Shown: piece by piece, positions 26,335 to 34,808 of the stretch
Layout: each line of letters opens with the position of its first letter
How positions within the stretch are numbered: position 1 is the first letter of the stretch
Source: Streptomyces iconiensis
GTDB taxonomy: Bacteria > Actinomycetota > Actinomycetes > Streptomycetales > Streptomycetaceae
Length of the DNA: 64,000 nt
Direction of reading: 5' to 3'
Assembly: GCF_028657195.3 (NCBI RefSeq)
Contig: NZ_JANCPR020000043.1
Location: 1 to 64,000 of the forward strand
Translations under genes and position numbers: made by a program
Notes under the pieces: model-generated
The model's database searches: none
Told to the model about the DNA's origin: nothing
Seen by the model: only the letters and a program-made list of their open reading frames with translations

Positions 26335-27690
26335 TTACTTCTTCACGCGGACCGTCTTGGTGGACCGCGTCTCCAGCGTCATCTCGTCGGCTTCGGCGAC
26401 CTTCGCCTTCAGTCGAACAGTACCCGCCGCGGCATCCACCACGTCGACCACCTTCGAAAGCAGTTTCGCAGTATCCGCGTTCCCGGATTCGTTCGCCAAC
26501 TGCACCGCGCGCCCGAGTTTGGCCGTCGCACCCGCTTCGTCCCCCGATTTGCGCATATCCAGTCCCGCCTGGATCGCCTGGGCCAGTTCTGCCTGTCCCG
26601 TATAGTGCGCGACCTGCGGATTGATGGAGGTCGTCGCGACCATGTCGTCGGTCCACACGGCCCGGATGAGCCCCTGCGAAAGCGTCTGCGGTGTGCCTCC
26701 CTCGGGCGCCGGGAGGATCAGCGAAACGCGCGCCGCGAGCATCTCCTGGCCCACCTCGGCCGACGGCACCTCCACACATACGTGGTAGTCGCGCGACTCG
26801 TCGCCCCATGACCCCGTCGGGTAGTCACCCGCGCGGGGACCGGCCTCCGTACGGCGTCCTGTCAGCTCCTCCACCGCCGGCGCGACCTGCTTGACGAACT
26901 TGATCTCCGAGCCCAGCGGGGTCCACAGGCGCAGCGCCACATCGGCGACCTCCTTGCCCATGGCGCTCTCCATCATCTGCGTGAAGTCCTCGGCCAGGCC
27001 GCCCGGATCGGCCACGATGTCGGCGGTGCCGAGCAGCGCGGAGGCGATCCCCGTGACCTCCTTGACCTCCCAGTCGGTGCCGACGCCCCGCGCGTCGCAG
27101 GTGAAGCGTCCGGCGCACGCGTCGAGCGCCGCCCTCAACTCCTCGGGCTCCTCATGCTCGTTGCGCCCGTCGGTGAGGACGATGCCGTGCCGGATGGCCA
27201 CATCGGCCGAGCCCAGCAGCCTGTCGGCGAGGGTGAGCCAGGTGCCGATCGCGGTGCCGCCGCCCGCCGACAGGCCGCGCAGCGCGTCCTTGGCCTCGGC
27301 GCGTGTTCCGGCGTCGGCCGTGGCGAGCGCGCCGTTCCCCGGATAGACCTCCTTGGCCACGTGCGTACCGGCGACGACGGCGAAGGCGACACCGTCCCTG
27401 AGCGTGTCGATGGCGGCAGCTGTGGCGTCCCGCGCGTTGCGCATCTTCGTCGGCGGGTAGTCCATGGAGCCCGAGCAGTCGACCATGATGACGACGCCCG
27501 CCTCGGGCCCGTCATGGAGGGTCGCGCGCGCCGGGTCGGTCACCGGCAGGGGCATGCCGCCCGTGGTGCCGCCGCCCGTCGAGGTCACGGTGACGATCGC
27601 GTTGACCTCACGCGCGCCCTCGGGCAGGTACTCGTTCTGGTAAACGTCCACCGAGAAGCGCGGCGCGTTGGACTTGGAGAAGTTGGCCAT
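26335..27690 (-). CDS. VWA-domain protein of the PknG operon
   Basis: A 451-residue cytoplasmic protein. An N-terminal beta domain leads to a von Willebrand A domain with an intact MIDAS: MVDCSGSM at 70-76 (Asp-x-Ser-x-Ser), a conserved Thr later, and VLTDGRNEHEE. The C-terminal 200 residues include a beta region and helices (AELAQAIQAGLDMRKSGDEA). No signal or membrane segment is present. An AGGAG ribosome site lies eight bases before ATG 27690. A 155-bp gap separates it from the phosphatase gene, so a secondary promoter for the last two genes is possible. VWA proteins next to kinase, PP2C and FHA genes typically act as metal-dependent binding adaptors. Confidence 0.88.
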   Translation of the reverse strand: MANFSKSNAPRFSVDVYQNEYLPEGAREVNAIVTVTSTGGGTTGGMPLPVTDPARATLHDGPEAGVVIMVDCSGSMDYPPTKMRNARDATAAAIDTLRDGVAFAVVAGTHVAKEVYPGNGALATADAGTRAEAKDALRGLSAGGGTAIGTWLTLADRLLGSADVAIRHGIVLTDGRNEHEEPEELRAALDACAGRFTCDARGVGTDWEVKEVTGIASALLGTADIVADPGGLAEDFTQMMESAMGKEVADVALRLWTPLGSEIKFVKQVAPAVEELTGRRTEAGPRAGDYPTGSWGDESRDYHVCVEVPSAEVGQEMLAARVSLILPAPEGGTPQTLSQGLIRAVWTDDMVATTSINPQVAHYTGQAELAQAIQAGLDMRKSGDEAGATAKLGRAVQLANESGNADTAKLLSKVVDVVDAAAGTVRLKAKVAEADEMTLETRSTKTVRVKK

Positions 27691-27845
27691 CTTTTCCGCT
27701 CCTGATTGCTCTACAGCGACAAGTAGACAATGGGGCGGGCCGACCTGTATTCGTTCTCGCGCCGCTGCCCCCGGTGGTCCCCGCCCCGCATCTTCCCCCC
27801 GAAAGACTTCTCAGGGCCGCCCTGTTGGGGCTGCCCGTACGCGCA

Positions 27846-29360
27846 TCAGGCCGATCCTGCCCCTCCGGGCGCAGCGGGGAACGGGACCACCGCCACTGTT
27901 ACGTTGTCGTGGCCCCCGCCATCCAGCGCGTAACCGACCAGGTGCTGTGCGGAGTGAAGGGGCCGCGCCAGCGCGTCGGACGGCACCGCTGCCGCCATCT
28001 CCTCGGCCGACTCGGCGTAGTTCCACAGCCCGTCCGTGCACACCACCACTACACCGGGCCTGTCCGGCTTGAAGGAAGCCGTGTGCGGGTCGAGTTCGTA
28101 CGCGTCGGCGCCGAGCCAGCCGGTGATGGCGTGCGCGCGGGAGTCGGCGTACGCCTCCGCCTCGTTCATCAGCCCCGCAGCGACCATCTGCGCGGCCCAG
28201 GAATCGTCCTCGGTCAGCCGCGCCGAGGGCGCTGTCCTGTCGTCGGGCACCCAGTAGGCGCGGCTGTCACCGACCCAGCCGACGGTCAGAATCCCGTCGG
28301 CCGTCAGGGAGCTGACGATGGTGCAGGCGGGCGCGTTCCTCGTCGGGTCCGAAGGGCCCTCGTCCGCGAGGACGTTGACCGCCTCGGCAGCCGCGACGAG
28401 CGCGTCGTGCATGGACTGCTGCGGGTGGCTGCCGCGCGGCACCGACTCGCACAGCGAGGCACTCGCCGCCTCGGCCGCCGCCGCTGACGCCTCGTCGGGG
28501 CGCGTGGCGGAGGAGACGCCGTCGCAGATGACGGCGATCGTCGCGGGCGAGCCCTCGGCCGTCGTCGTCTCGGCCACCGCGAAGAAGTCCTCGTTGCGGT
28601 GGTGGCGCAGCCCGCGGTCGCTGGCGGCGGCGACGGAGCCCAGCGCGTACTCCATGTGGTCACGCTCACACGGCTGTTTGTGGCCGCAGTGCTCGCAGTA
28701 GCCGTCGTTGTCGATGGTGCCCGTGCCGCACGCGACACAGCGCGGCCCCAGCGGCTCGGGCCCGCTGGACACCCCGCCGACTGCCGTGCCCTGCCCGGCT
28801 TCGTGCGCGGGCGCCTCGTCCAGCACCGTACGGGGATCACTCGTACGGGGATCGGGCGTGGAAGGCGCCCCGGCCCCTGCGGGGGCCCCGGCCGCTGGTG
28901 GGCCCGACGGGAGGGGTGGCGTGCCAGGAGGGGGCGTCGTCGCCTCGCGGGAGGCGTCCGGGCGCTCGTCGGGCGCCGCCGCCCCGTTGCCCGCCTGTTC
29001 GGGCAGCGCCACGGCGGGCGGCAGCGCGAAGTCGGGCTCCGTGGGCGTGTGCGTGGGCGTGCTCGCGGGCGCGGCCGTGTGCGGAGGCGCAGGGGTGCGC
29101 GGAGGCGTGGCCGGGGACGCGTGTGGGCGCGCCGCTTCCCGTGCGCCCGGCCGGGACTGGTCGCCGGGTGCCGGTGTCACGGGCAGCGCATCGGGGCGCG
29201 GCGGCACACCGTTGACCGAGGCTGGGGGGCCTCCGGCGCCCGGCGCCGGATCCCTCAGGGCAGCCTCAAGGTCGGTGCCGCAGGCGCCGCAGAAGCGGTC
29301 GCCCTCCTCCAGCGGCTCCTCGCAGCTGGGGCAGGTGGACAGTTGGTCGAGCTGCGGCAT
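27846..29360 (-). CDS. PP2C-type serine/threonine phosphatase with zinc ribbons
   Basis: A 504-residue protein. An N-terminal zinc ribbon (CPSCEEP...CGACG near 10-30) is followed by a Pro/Ala/Thr-rich linker of about 150 residues, a second ribbon (CVACG...CEHCGHKQPC) and the PP2C catalytic domain. Motifs are SDRGLRHHRNEDFF, ICDGVSSATRPDEAS, VGWVGDSRAYWV, VVVCTDGLWNY and GHDNVTVAVV, containing the Asp residues that hold the two metal ions. ATG at 29360 lies two bases past the kinase stop. It probably reverses phosphorylation by the PknG-type kinase. No membrane segment, unlike PstP. Confidence 0.92.
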   Translation of the reverse strand: MPQLDQLSTCPSCEEPLEEGDRFCGACGTDLEAALRDPAPGAGGPPASVNGVPPRPDALPVTPAPGDQSRPGAREAARPHASPATPPRTPAPPHTAAPASTPTHTPTEPDFALPPAVALPEQAGNGAAAPDERPDASREATTPPPGTPPLPSGPPAAGAPAGAGAPSTPDPRTSDPRTVLDEAPAHEAGQGTAVGGVSSGPEPLGPRCVACGTGTIDNDGYCEHCGHKQPCERDHMEYALGSVAAASDRGLRHHRNEDFFAVAETTTAEGSPATIAVICDGVSSATRPDEASAAAAEAASASLCESVPRGSHPQQSMHDALVAAAEAVNVLADEGPSDPTRNAPACTIVSSLTADGILTVGWVGDSRAYWVPDDRTAPSARLTEDDSWAAQMVAAGLMNEAEAYADSRAHAITGWLGADAYELDPHTASFKPDRPGVVVVCTDGLWNYAESAEEMAAAVPSDALARPLHSAQHLVGYALDGGGHDNVTVAVVPFPAAPGGAGSA

Positions 29361-29362
29361 GG

Positions 29363-32290
29363 TCACACCCACGTCCTGGGGCGGAAGCGGTTGGCGCGTT
29401 CCACCAGTTCGATCCTCTCGGTGCCCGACTGTGCGAGCCGGGCGAGCAGCCGGTAGGAGCGCTCAAGGCCGAAGCGCAGCCCTTCCTCGGTGAGCGGACT
29501 GTCGAACAGCCGCACTCCGGATCCGTGCCGCGCGCTCTGTGGCCCGCCGACGACTCCACCGGGCGGAGCCGCGCCCCGCACTGTGGTGCCCGGCGCTGCT
29601 CCCTGCCCGGGAGCAGCCTGGCACAGCATCCAGTCCAGCGCGCAGCCGAGGACCTCCGTGATCAGTTCCTCACGGCGCACCGCGTCCAGTCCGACGTGCT
29701 GGAGTTCCTGCACCTGGCGGGCCGCGGCCTGGAGGTCGTCCAGCAGCGGATCGTGCGGCGAGCGCTGCCGGAGCCGTGCCCGTACGGCGGCGACGCGCGC
29801 GGCCGTGTAGTGGATCGACGCCTCGGGAACCGACTCCAGCGCCGCCACGGCGCCGGGTCTGTCACCGGCGGCCAGCCGTACCCGTGCGAGCCCGAACGCG
29901 GCGCTCACGTACGAGGGATCGGTGGTCCACACCAGCCGGTAGTACTCGGCCGCGTTGTCCAACTGGCCCAGCACCTCGGCACAGATGCCCAGCGCGAGCT
30001 TGGGAGCCGGCTCGCCGGGAAAGGCGTCGTAGACCGCGTCGAAGGAGAGCGCCGCCGTCTCCTTGTCGCCCGTCGCCAGCGCGGACAGGCCCCGGTACCA
30101 GACCACACGCCAGTCGTCGGCGTGCCGGGCCTCCAGCGCGTCGAGCGCCTCGTCCGCTGCCCGCACGGACGTACCGCCGCCCCCTCCGGACGGCTCCCCC
30201 GTCTCCAGGTGCGCGCGCAGCTCGCGCAGCCGCCGTTCGATGGAGTCGGTGGGCGCGTTCTCCAGGGCCGCGATCAGCTCCGCCGGAGCCGCCGCCATCA
30301 GCCCGGCGAGGAACCCCGCGTTGGGGTCGGCCGGATCGACGCGGGGTACCGGCAGCGCCATGGCGGTCTGACGGGACTTGAGCGGGACCAGCGAGACCCC
30401 GTGCGCCGCCTGAGTGCCCTGCGCGGCCTGCCCGTTGGTCCCCGCCGGTACGCCGGGAGGTGCCGGCGGGGCGGGGGCGCCTGGTGCGGTGCCGGGCATG
30501 GCGGGCCCGGGGCCGGTACCGGGTCCCGCACCGGTGCCCACCTGCGCGGGCAGCGGTACGGAAGCGGGTGCGGGTGCGGAGCCGGACACGAGTGCGGAGC
30601 CGGCCGCGGAAGCGGGTCCCGGCGCCGGCACCGGGGCGCCTGCCGCCAGTTGCCCGGGGCCGGGTGCGGGTGCGGGCACGCCGCCGTGCACCTGTGCGAG
30701 TACGGCTGCCCGTACGGCCGGTGCGGAGCCCGGGGTGAGCGCGGGCGCGCGTGTGCTCCGGCGTCGTCCGTCCGTGGTGCGGGCGCCCAGCAGCGAGGCG
30801 TCGCCCGTGTGCCGGGCGACCAGTTCGGTGTCCACGACGCGGAGTTCGGGCCCGAACAGGGTGGACAGCGCGGGCCGCGGCTTGCCTGTCTGCAGCGCGA
30901 CGACCTCCCGCAGCACACCGAGCAGCTGATCAGCCATCTCCTCGGCCGAGGCGAAGCGGCGCTGCGGATCCGGATCGGTGGCGCGGACCAGGAAGCGGTA
31001 GAAGGACTCGTACTTCTGGAAGACGTCGATGTTCTCCGGCTCGGGGAGGCTGTCGGCGAAGACGTTGGTGTAGCCCTGGAAGTCGAAGGTGAGGATGGCG
31101 AGCGTCCGCGCGACGGTGTAGAGGTCGGAGGCCACGGAGGCGCCCTCCTCGGCGACCTCGGGCGCCTGATAGCCGACGGTGCCGTAGATGGCGCTGTCCT
31201 CGTCGTCCATCCTGCGGACGGCGCCGAGGTCGATCAGCTTGAGCTGGTCGGACTGCTGTATCGCGTTGTCGACCTTGAAGTCGCAGTACAGCAGGTTGCG
31301 GGTGTGGAGGTGGCCGAGCGCCTCCAGCGCCTCGATGCCGTAGGCGCACGCCTGCTCGACGGGGAGCGGATCGCGCTTCCCGTCGGGCGTACGGCGCTCG
31401 TTGGCGATCTCCTTGAGCGACTTGCCGCCGACGTACTCCATGACGATGTAGCCGTCGAGGCTGCCGGTGCGCTGGTCGAGGTGCTCGACGAAGTTGTAGA
31501 TGCGGACGATGTTGGCGTGCTCGATCTCCGCGAGGAAGCGGCGCTCGGCGATGGCCGCCGCCATGGCGTCCTCGTCGCCGGTGTCCAGGAGGCCCTTGAG
31601 CACGACCCACCGGTCGGACACGGCGCGGTCGACCGCGAGGTAGACCCAGCCGAGGCCGCCGTGTGCCAGGCAGCCGGAGACCTCGTACTGCCCGTGCACG
31701 ATGTCGCCCGGGCGCAACTTGGGCACGAAGGAGTACGGGTGGCCGCACTTGGTGCAGAAGCCCTCCGTACGCCCTGGGCGCTCACCGCGCGAGCGGCCCA
31801 CGGGTGCCCCGCAGTCGCTGCTGCTGCAGAAGCGCTTGCGCTCGGGCACCTCCGGGTTCTCCAGCACGACCGTGGCCGGGTCCGGCCTGGGCACGTCGGG
31901 GATCTGCACGAGCCCGGCGCCCAGCCTGCCGCGCGCCGAACTCGCCGCGCCCGAACGGCCGCTGCGCACGGATACGGAACGGGCCGAGCCCTTCCCCGAC
32001 AGCGAGCGCGAGAGCCGCCCGGAGACCGACCGCCGCGAGGACTGCGACCTGGACGAGGATCGCGAGGAGGCACGGGAGGACGATCCGGAACGCGCCGAGC
32101 CCGAGGACCTGCTGTCGCGGCCCGCGCTGGTCATGCCGGTCGGCGTTGAGCCGAGCACACCGCCCGGTGCGACGACGGGCGCGAGCCCGCACGTGTCGCA
32201 GTACAGCTCGCCCCCGCCCATGTCCTCGTAGGTGCCCTCGCACGCCGGCCGCTGGCACGGCTTGTTCAGCGCGCTCGTCTGCTCGCTCAC
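29363..32290 (-). CDS. pknG: PknG-type serine/threonine protein kinase
   Basis: A 975-residue soluble kinase. An N-terminal zinc ribbon (CQRPAC...CDTCG, 12-34) is followed by a Ser/Arg-rich stretch (59-127), a rubredoxin-like Cys4 module (CSSSDCG at 155-161, CTKCG at 179-183), the kinase domain from about 195 (Lys232, YCDFKVDN at 335-342, DLG at 354-356), a Pro/Gly/Ala linker and a TPR-rich C-terminus. The rubredoxin-kinase-TPR order, the non-RD catalytic loop and DLG in place of DFG are hallmarks of PknG. Mtb PknG has 750 residues; the excess is the N-terminus and linker. PknG homologues control 2-oxoglutarate dehydrogenase through FHA inhibitors in response to amino acids. Its ATG overlaps the upstream stop. 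Confidence 0.93.
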   Translation of the reverse strand: MSEQTSALNKPCQRPACEGTYEDMGGGELYCDTCGLAPVVAPGGVLGSTPTGMTSAGRDSRSSGSARSGSSSRASSRSSSRSQSSRRSVSGRLSRSLSGKGSARSVSVRSGRSGAASSARGRLGAGLVQIPDVPRPDPATVVLENPEVPERKRFCSSSDCGAPVGRSRGERPGRTEGFCTKCGHPYSFVPKLRPGDIVHGQYEVSGCLAHGGLGWVYLAVDRAVSDRWVVLKGLLDTGDEDAMAAAIAERRFLAEIEHANIVRIYNFVEHLDQRTGSLDGYIVMEYVGGKSLKEIANERRTPDGKRDPLPVEQACAYGIEALEALGHLHTRNLLYCDFKVDNAIQQSDQLKLIDLGAVRRMDDEDSAIYGTVGYQAPEVAEEGASVASDLYTVARTLAILTFDFQGYTNVFADSLPEPENIDVFQKYESFYRFLVRATDPDPQRRFASAEEMADQLLGVLREVVALQTGKPRPALSTLFGPELRVVDTELVARHTGDASLLGARTTDGRRRSTRAPALTPGSAPAVRAAVLAQVHGGVPAPAPGPGQLAAGAPVPAPGPASAAGSALVSGSAPAPASVPLPAQVGTGAGPGTGPGPAMPGTAPGAPAPPAPPGVPAGTNGQAAQGTQAAHGVSLVPLKSRQTAMALPVPRVDPADPNAGFLAGLMAAAPAELIAALENAPTDSIERRLRELRAHLETGEPSGGGGGTSVRAADEALDALEARHADDWRVVWYRGLSALATGDKETAALSFDAVYDAFPGEPAPKLALGICAEVLGQLDNAAEYYRLVWTTDPSYVSAAFGLARVRLAAGDRPGAVAALESVPEASIHYTAARVAAVRARLRQRSPHDPLLDDLQAAARQVQELQHVGLDAVRREELITEVLGCALDWMLCQAAPGQGAAPGTTVRGAAPPGGVVGGPQSARHGSGVRLFDSPLTEEGLRFGLERSYRLLARLAQSGTERIELVERANRFRPRTWV

Positions 32291-33621
32291 TCTGCCCCCA
32301 TGTTCATCGCTCCGTCAGCTCCCCCGTGCTGCCGTGGCGCGAGCGCCTCCTGCGCGGCGCGCTGATAGCGCAGCACCGCGTCCTCGGCGGCGCGCAGGTC
32401 ACAGGGCGCGCTCCACAGCATCCGGCGTGCCACGTCGTACCGCTCGATGAGAATCCGGTCCTCCGCGTGCCCGAGCTGGGCGACCTTCGCCTTGTAGGCG
32501 TCCAGCCTGCCGCGCAGCTCAGCGCGCACCGCCAGCGGCGCCGTGACCGCCGACAACTGGGCTCGCGCGCGCTCCAGTTCGTCCTCCGCGCGCTGCTCCA
32601 GGCTCTCCAGCAGCGGGGAGAGCCGGTGCCACTGCGCGTGCCTGCGGTAGTCGGCCGCCGTGGCCAGCTGCTCCTGGAGCGCCGTGGGCGGCCCGCTGAC
32701 GGCCGGCACCTCGGAGGCGGCGATCTTCGCCAGCACCTCCCCGCGCGCCGAACGGGCCTCGGCGAGCGTACGGTCGGCGCGTGAGAGCAGGTCTCGCAGC
32801 TTCATCAGCCGCTGCTCCGCGTCCTGCCTGACGGTGAGTACGGCGTCGATCTCGCGGCGCACGTCCTCCAGGGCCCGTGCGGCACTGTCGTAGCGCGAGG
32901 TGTCCGGCCTGCCGCCGCCCGGCGCGCTGCTGCCTCCGGTCGGCGCCCAGAAGGCGAGCGGGTCGGAGACCACCTCGGCCCGCAGGGTGGTGAGTTCGGC
33001 CGTGGTGCGCTCCAGGTCGTCGCCCGCCGGGTGTTCGCCGGGGCGCACCCCGACGGAGTGCGCCAGCGACCGTACGCGCTGGAGCTCGGCAGCCAGCAGG
33101 TCGATACGGGCGGGCAGCGCCGACCACACGGAGTCGGCAGCGGCGACGACGTCCAGCGCCTGCGCGTACCACTCGTTCATGCGCTCGACGAGCTGGCCGA
33201 GGGTCATCTCCTCGGCCAGCTTGGGCCCTTGGGTCAGCCGCGCCCCCTCGGTGCCGCCCGACGCCTGTCCCGACAGCGCGCTGCCGGCGACGGTGAGGGT
33301 GCCGCGCAGCAGGCGGGTCAGCTCGGTGAGGTCGTCGCGGCTGGGCCAGCGGCGGCGTGCCCGCAGCTCGCGCGCCGTCTCCAGGGTGCGCGAGTAGGTC
33401 TCGAACGCGTTCCACAGCAGGGTGATGGCCGCCTCGGCGCGCGCCCAGCGGTGTTCGGTGGTGCCGGTGAGCGTGGCGCCTTCGAGGAGGCGGCGTCCGG
33501 CGTGGTCCTGGAGCGCGAGGAGCGACGACTCGACCGCCTCGTGCTCGGCGTCGAGCCGCTCCAGAGCACGGTCGGCCTCCTCCCGGCTCATCACCGGTCC
33601 GGTGGGTCCCGCGGGCCCCAT
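32287..33621 (-). CDS. Coiled-coil protein of the PknG operon, unknown function
   Basis: A 444-residue, mostly alpha-helical soluble protein with no signal or membrane segment. Heptad-rich stretches occur at SREEADRALERLDAEHEAVE, in DDLERTTAELTTLRAE, and around residues 255-400 (VRREIDAVLTVRQDAEQRLMKLRDLLSRADRTLAEARS and the following helices). It starts at ATG 33621 after AGGGG and overlaps the pknG start by ATGA, so the two are translationally coupled. Position between the GlnH-like receptor and the kinase makes it a candidate scaffold or adaptor. Nothing in the sequence shows an enzymatic function. Confidence 0.8.
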   Translation of the reverse strand: MGPAGPTGPVMSREEADRALERLDAEHEAVESSLLALQDHAGRRLLEGATLTGTTEHRWARAEAAITLLWNAFETYSRTLETARELRARRRWPSRDDLTELTRLLRGTLTVAGSALSGQASGGTEGARLTQGPKLAEEMTLGQLVERMNEWYAQALDVVAAADSVWSALPARIDLLAAELQRVRSLAHSVGVRPGEHPAGDDLERTTAELTTLRAEVVSDPLAFWAPTGGSSAPGGGRPDTSRYDSAARALEDVRREIDAVLTVRQDAEQRLMKLRDLLSRADRTLAEARSARGEVLAKIAASEVPAVSGPPTALQEQLATAADYRRHAQWHRLSPLLESLEQRAEDELERARAQLSAVTAPLAVRAELRGRLDAYKAKVAQLGHAEDRILIERYDVARRMLWSAPCDLRAAEDAVLRYQRAAQEALAPRQHGGADGAMNMGAE

Positions 33622-33660
33622 CGATCACCCCTCTGTTCCTGTCGTTCTCCGGTACGGATG

Positions 33661-34791
33661 TCAGTCGCGGTAGCGCGCCTTGGGCGGTGCGGGCTTCTCC
33701 TCGTCCTCCGTACCCATCCTGTCGTCGCCCAGCCACTTGTCGTAGGCGGGCCTCCACTTGGTCTTGCGGAAGCTCTCCAGAACCTTGTTGACCCTGCGCA
33801 CCAGATCCTCGTCCTTGAGGTTCATCGCGACGCCGTAGGGCTCCACGGTCTCCGGCTCGCCGATCAGTTCGACGGAGGGGTCCTGGGCGGCCTGTCCCGC
33901 GCCGAGCGCGCTGTCGGTGACGGTGGCGTCCGCCTCGCCGAGCTGCAGGCGTACGAGGCAGTCGAGCTGGTTGGGAACGACCACGGGGCGTGCGCCAAGT
34001 GCCTTGTAGTTCTTGGACTTCATCATCTTCTCGGCGGTTGAGCCCGACGCGTAGCAGATCTTCTTGCCGCGCATGCTCTCGTCGAAGCCCTTGACCCTGT
34101 CCTCGTCGTCCCCGGAGGCACCTGCGCCCGGGGAATCGCTCTTGTCCTTCTCGTCCTTCTCCTTGGGCACCAGGAGCTGCTGGCCCGCCTCGAAGTAGGC
34201 GGTGGAGAAGGCGACCTTGTCGATGCGGTCGCAGGCGATGGTCATGGTGCGTACGACCATGTCCACGTCGCCCTTCTGGATGGCGGGGATGCGCTGGTCG
34301 GTCGGGATGGTCTTGTACGTGATCTTGTCCGGGCCGTCCCCGCCGACCAGGTCCCGCGCGATGGCGCGGACGAGTTCGATGTCGAACCCGTCGATGTCGC
34401 CCGTCGTAGGGTCTCGGTAGCCCCACAGGTAGCTGTTCTGGTCGACACCGACCGTCAGCTTGCCCTTCTCCTTGATGCGCTTGACAGCATCGCCCGCGTC
34501 TTCCGAGTCCTTCGAGGGCCGGAGGCTGGCGGCGGGGTTGTCGCCGTTCTCGCACTTCTCCGGCTTGGGCTCCTCGCCAGGGCGGTCGGCTGAGGCCGGG
34601 TGCCCCTGCGCCACACCGCGCGGGGCGGTGTCGCCCGCGCCGTCGGTGCCGCCGGTGCCCGTCGAGGACAGCACGGTGGAGACGAGCACGCCGGTGACGA
34701 CGGCCAGCCCTCCCACGGCGACAGCGAGCGGCTTACGGTGCGGCGTCCACTTCGACGGCGCTGGCACGGCCTGCGGTTCTTCCCTTCCCAT
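33661..34791 (-). CDS. glnH: GlnH-like amino-acid-binding protein (SBP family 3)
   Basis: A 376-residue extracytoplasmic solute-binding protein. One N-terminal hydrophobic helix (LAVAVGGLAVVTGVLVSTVL, near residues 27-46) is followed by a Thr/Gly/Pro linker. The binding domain begins near 110: GKLTVGVDQNSYLWGYRDP, GFDIELVRAIARDL, DMVVRTMTIACDRI, YASGSTAEK, LDCLVRLQLGEADATVTDS, with Arg and Asp at the amino-acid contact positions. No lipobox Cys is present, so it is probably held by its N-terminal helix, not by lipid as mycobacterial GlnH is. No ABC permease or ATPase is nearby; the gene lies 17 bases past a GlnX-like gene, which points to sensing. Confidence 0.88.
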   Translation of the reverse strand: MGREEPQAVPAPSKWTPHRKPLAVAVGGLAVVTGVLVSTVLSSTGTGGTDGAGDTAPRGVAQGHPASADRPGEEPKPEKCENGDNPAASLRPSKDSEDAGDAVKRIKEKGKLTVGVDQNSYLWGYRDPTTGDIDGFDIELVRAIARDLVGGDGPDKITYKTIPTDQRIPAIQKGDVDMVVRTMTIACDRIDKVAFSTAYFEAGQQLLVPKEKDEKDKSDSPGAGASGDDEDRVKGFDESMRGKKICYASGSTAEKMMKSKNYKALGARPVVVPNQLDCLVRLQLGEADATVTDSALGAGQAAQDPSVELIGEPETVEPYGVAMNLKDEDLVRRVNKVLESFRKTKWRPAYDKWLGDDRMGTEDEEKPAPPKARYRD

Positions 34792-34808
34792 GCCTGCCTC
34801 CTCCCCCC

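Noticed and set aside
24897..26624. 575-codon rightward frame opposite the FHA gene with Leu/Val runs
   Set aside because: The apparent membrane-like Leu/Val runs are the complement of the Gln/Tyr repeats; no start signal.
29525..32149. 874-codon rightward frame opposite pknG
   Set aside because: Antisense shadow; all kinase motifs are on the other strand.
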